A stretch of 64,000 nucleotides of DNA. It comes from Ferruginibacter sp. GTDB lineage: Bacteria > Bacteroidota > Bacteroidia > Chitinophagales > Chitinophagaceae. Below the pieces are notes generated by a model. That model was given only the letters and a program-made list of their open reading frames with translations, was not told the origin of the DNA and did no database searches. The stretch covers positions 87,049 to 151,048 of the forward strand of contig JACMKX010000144.1 in NCBI GenBank assembly GCA_014379905.1, in the 5' to 3' direction. Positions 63,788 to 64,000 of the stretch are shown piece by piece; position 1 is the first letter of the stretch; each line of letters opens with the position of its first letter. The position numbers and the translations under genes were made by a program.

Positions 63788-63905
63788 GAAGTGGGAAGTG
63801 GCGAGTGGCGAGGGGGAAGTCGGGAGCGCCCTGGCAGTAATTATTAAATTCCTTCCTATTTATTGGTGTGCATTCCACCAGCTACTCACCATTAGCTACT
63901 TACTG
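63788..63905. repeat. Intergenic repeat, GTGGCGAGTGGCGAG type
   Basis: After the AraC stop, units gaagtgggaagtggcgagtg and gcgaggg are in series, followed at 63879-63905 by units of agctactcac and attagctacttac. It is low-complexity DNA without a gene. Confidence 0.5.
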
Positions 63906-63966
63906 CATGTTTGAATTATACAATTATCCGTTTGAATCCTTCTAACAACCACTCTCCGGCTCAAGC

Positions 63967-63974
63967 TAGCTTTG
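63967..63974 (+). promoter_or_regulatory. Candidate -7 box for a gene beyond the window
   Basis: TAGCTTTG matches TAnnTTTG. A TTTG upstream (63931) lies too far to be the -33 element. Confidence 0.35.
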
Positions 63975-64000
63975 TAACATCAAAAAACAAAAAAATTACA

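Noticed and set aside
1-64000. CRISPR arrays, tRNA and rRNA genes
   Set aside because: No regularly spaced repeats with unique spacers, no cloverleaf-like or conserved rRNA sequence were seen in any gap.

Overview
The window looks like a chromosome segment of a Bacteroidota bacterium, most likely of the Chitinophagales/Chitinophagaceae (Ferruginibacter-like). I infer this from the low GC, the near absence of strong Shine-Dalgarno sequences, promoters of the TTTG-N19/20-TAnnTTTG type, many secreted proteins and lipoproteins with short N-terminal signals, a CarB without its C-terminal MGS domain, DHCW-motif cupin and DUF6814-like proteins, and the kinds of intergenic repeats. No rRNA, tRNA, CRISPR array or prophage was seen. 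About 63 protein genes were called, one of them a clear pseudogene.

Layout. 1-3.2 kb: a type-I-secretion-like exporter operon on the minus strand (ABC protein, HlyD-type adaptor, TolC-type channel cut by the edge). 3.3-7.8 kb: two small membrane/secreted proteins, an MHS-type MFS permease and acetyl-CoA synthetase on the opposite strand. 8.2-10.8 kb: a LytTR response regulator fused back-to-back with a TPR histidine kinase. 10.8-18.7 kb: SIMPL lipoprotein, large M16 peptidase, alpha/beta hydrolase coupled to queA, L,D-transpeptidase, methyltransferase. 19-21.8 kb: ECF sigma factor, anti-sigma-like membrane protein and outer-membrane barrel. 22-29 kb: kbl, small proteins, then a secreted-protein cluster (fibre-like protein, M43 metalloprotease, tiny exported peptide), DinB and a DUF1624 membrane protein. 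29-32.7 kb: a metallopeptidase-like pseudogene and a minus-strand cluster with DinB, an SDR-like protein, a Crp-type regulator and DoxX. 33-46 kb: lutB, a deacetylase-like protein, EamA permease, purH, comEC, a pseudouridine synthase, a REP-type transposase between two palindromes, and carB. 46-62 kb: mainly housekeeping and envelope genes (M23 peptidases, bcp, birA, rsfS, ftsH, lutC, hicBA, lpxH, mscS, a MerR regulator, alaS). 62.2-64 kb: a repeat-rich non-coding region and an AraC regulator.

The most distinctive feature is not one gene. At least seven unrelated families of short, quasi-palindromic or hairpin repeats occur in this window, and most copies begin within about 15 bases of a stop codon. 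In three cases (sigma factor, comEC, birA) the TAG stop itself lies inside the same repeat family. Near carB, a single-domain HUH transposase of the REP-associated type lies between a perfect 50-bp palindrome and a near-perfect one with the same core. This suggests a mobile-repeat ecology acting on gene 3' ends. Functions are assigned from protein motifs read by eye; no database search was run.
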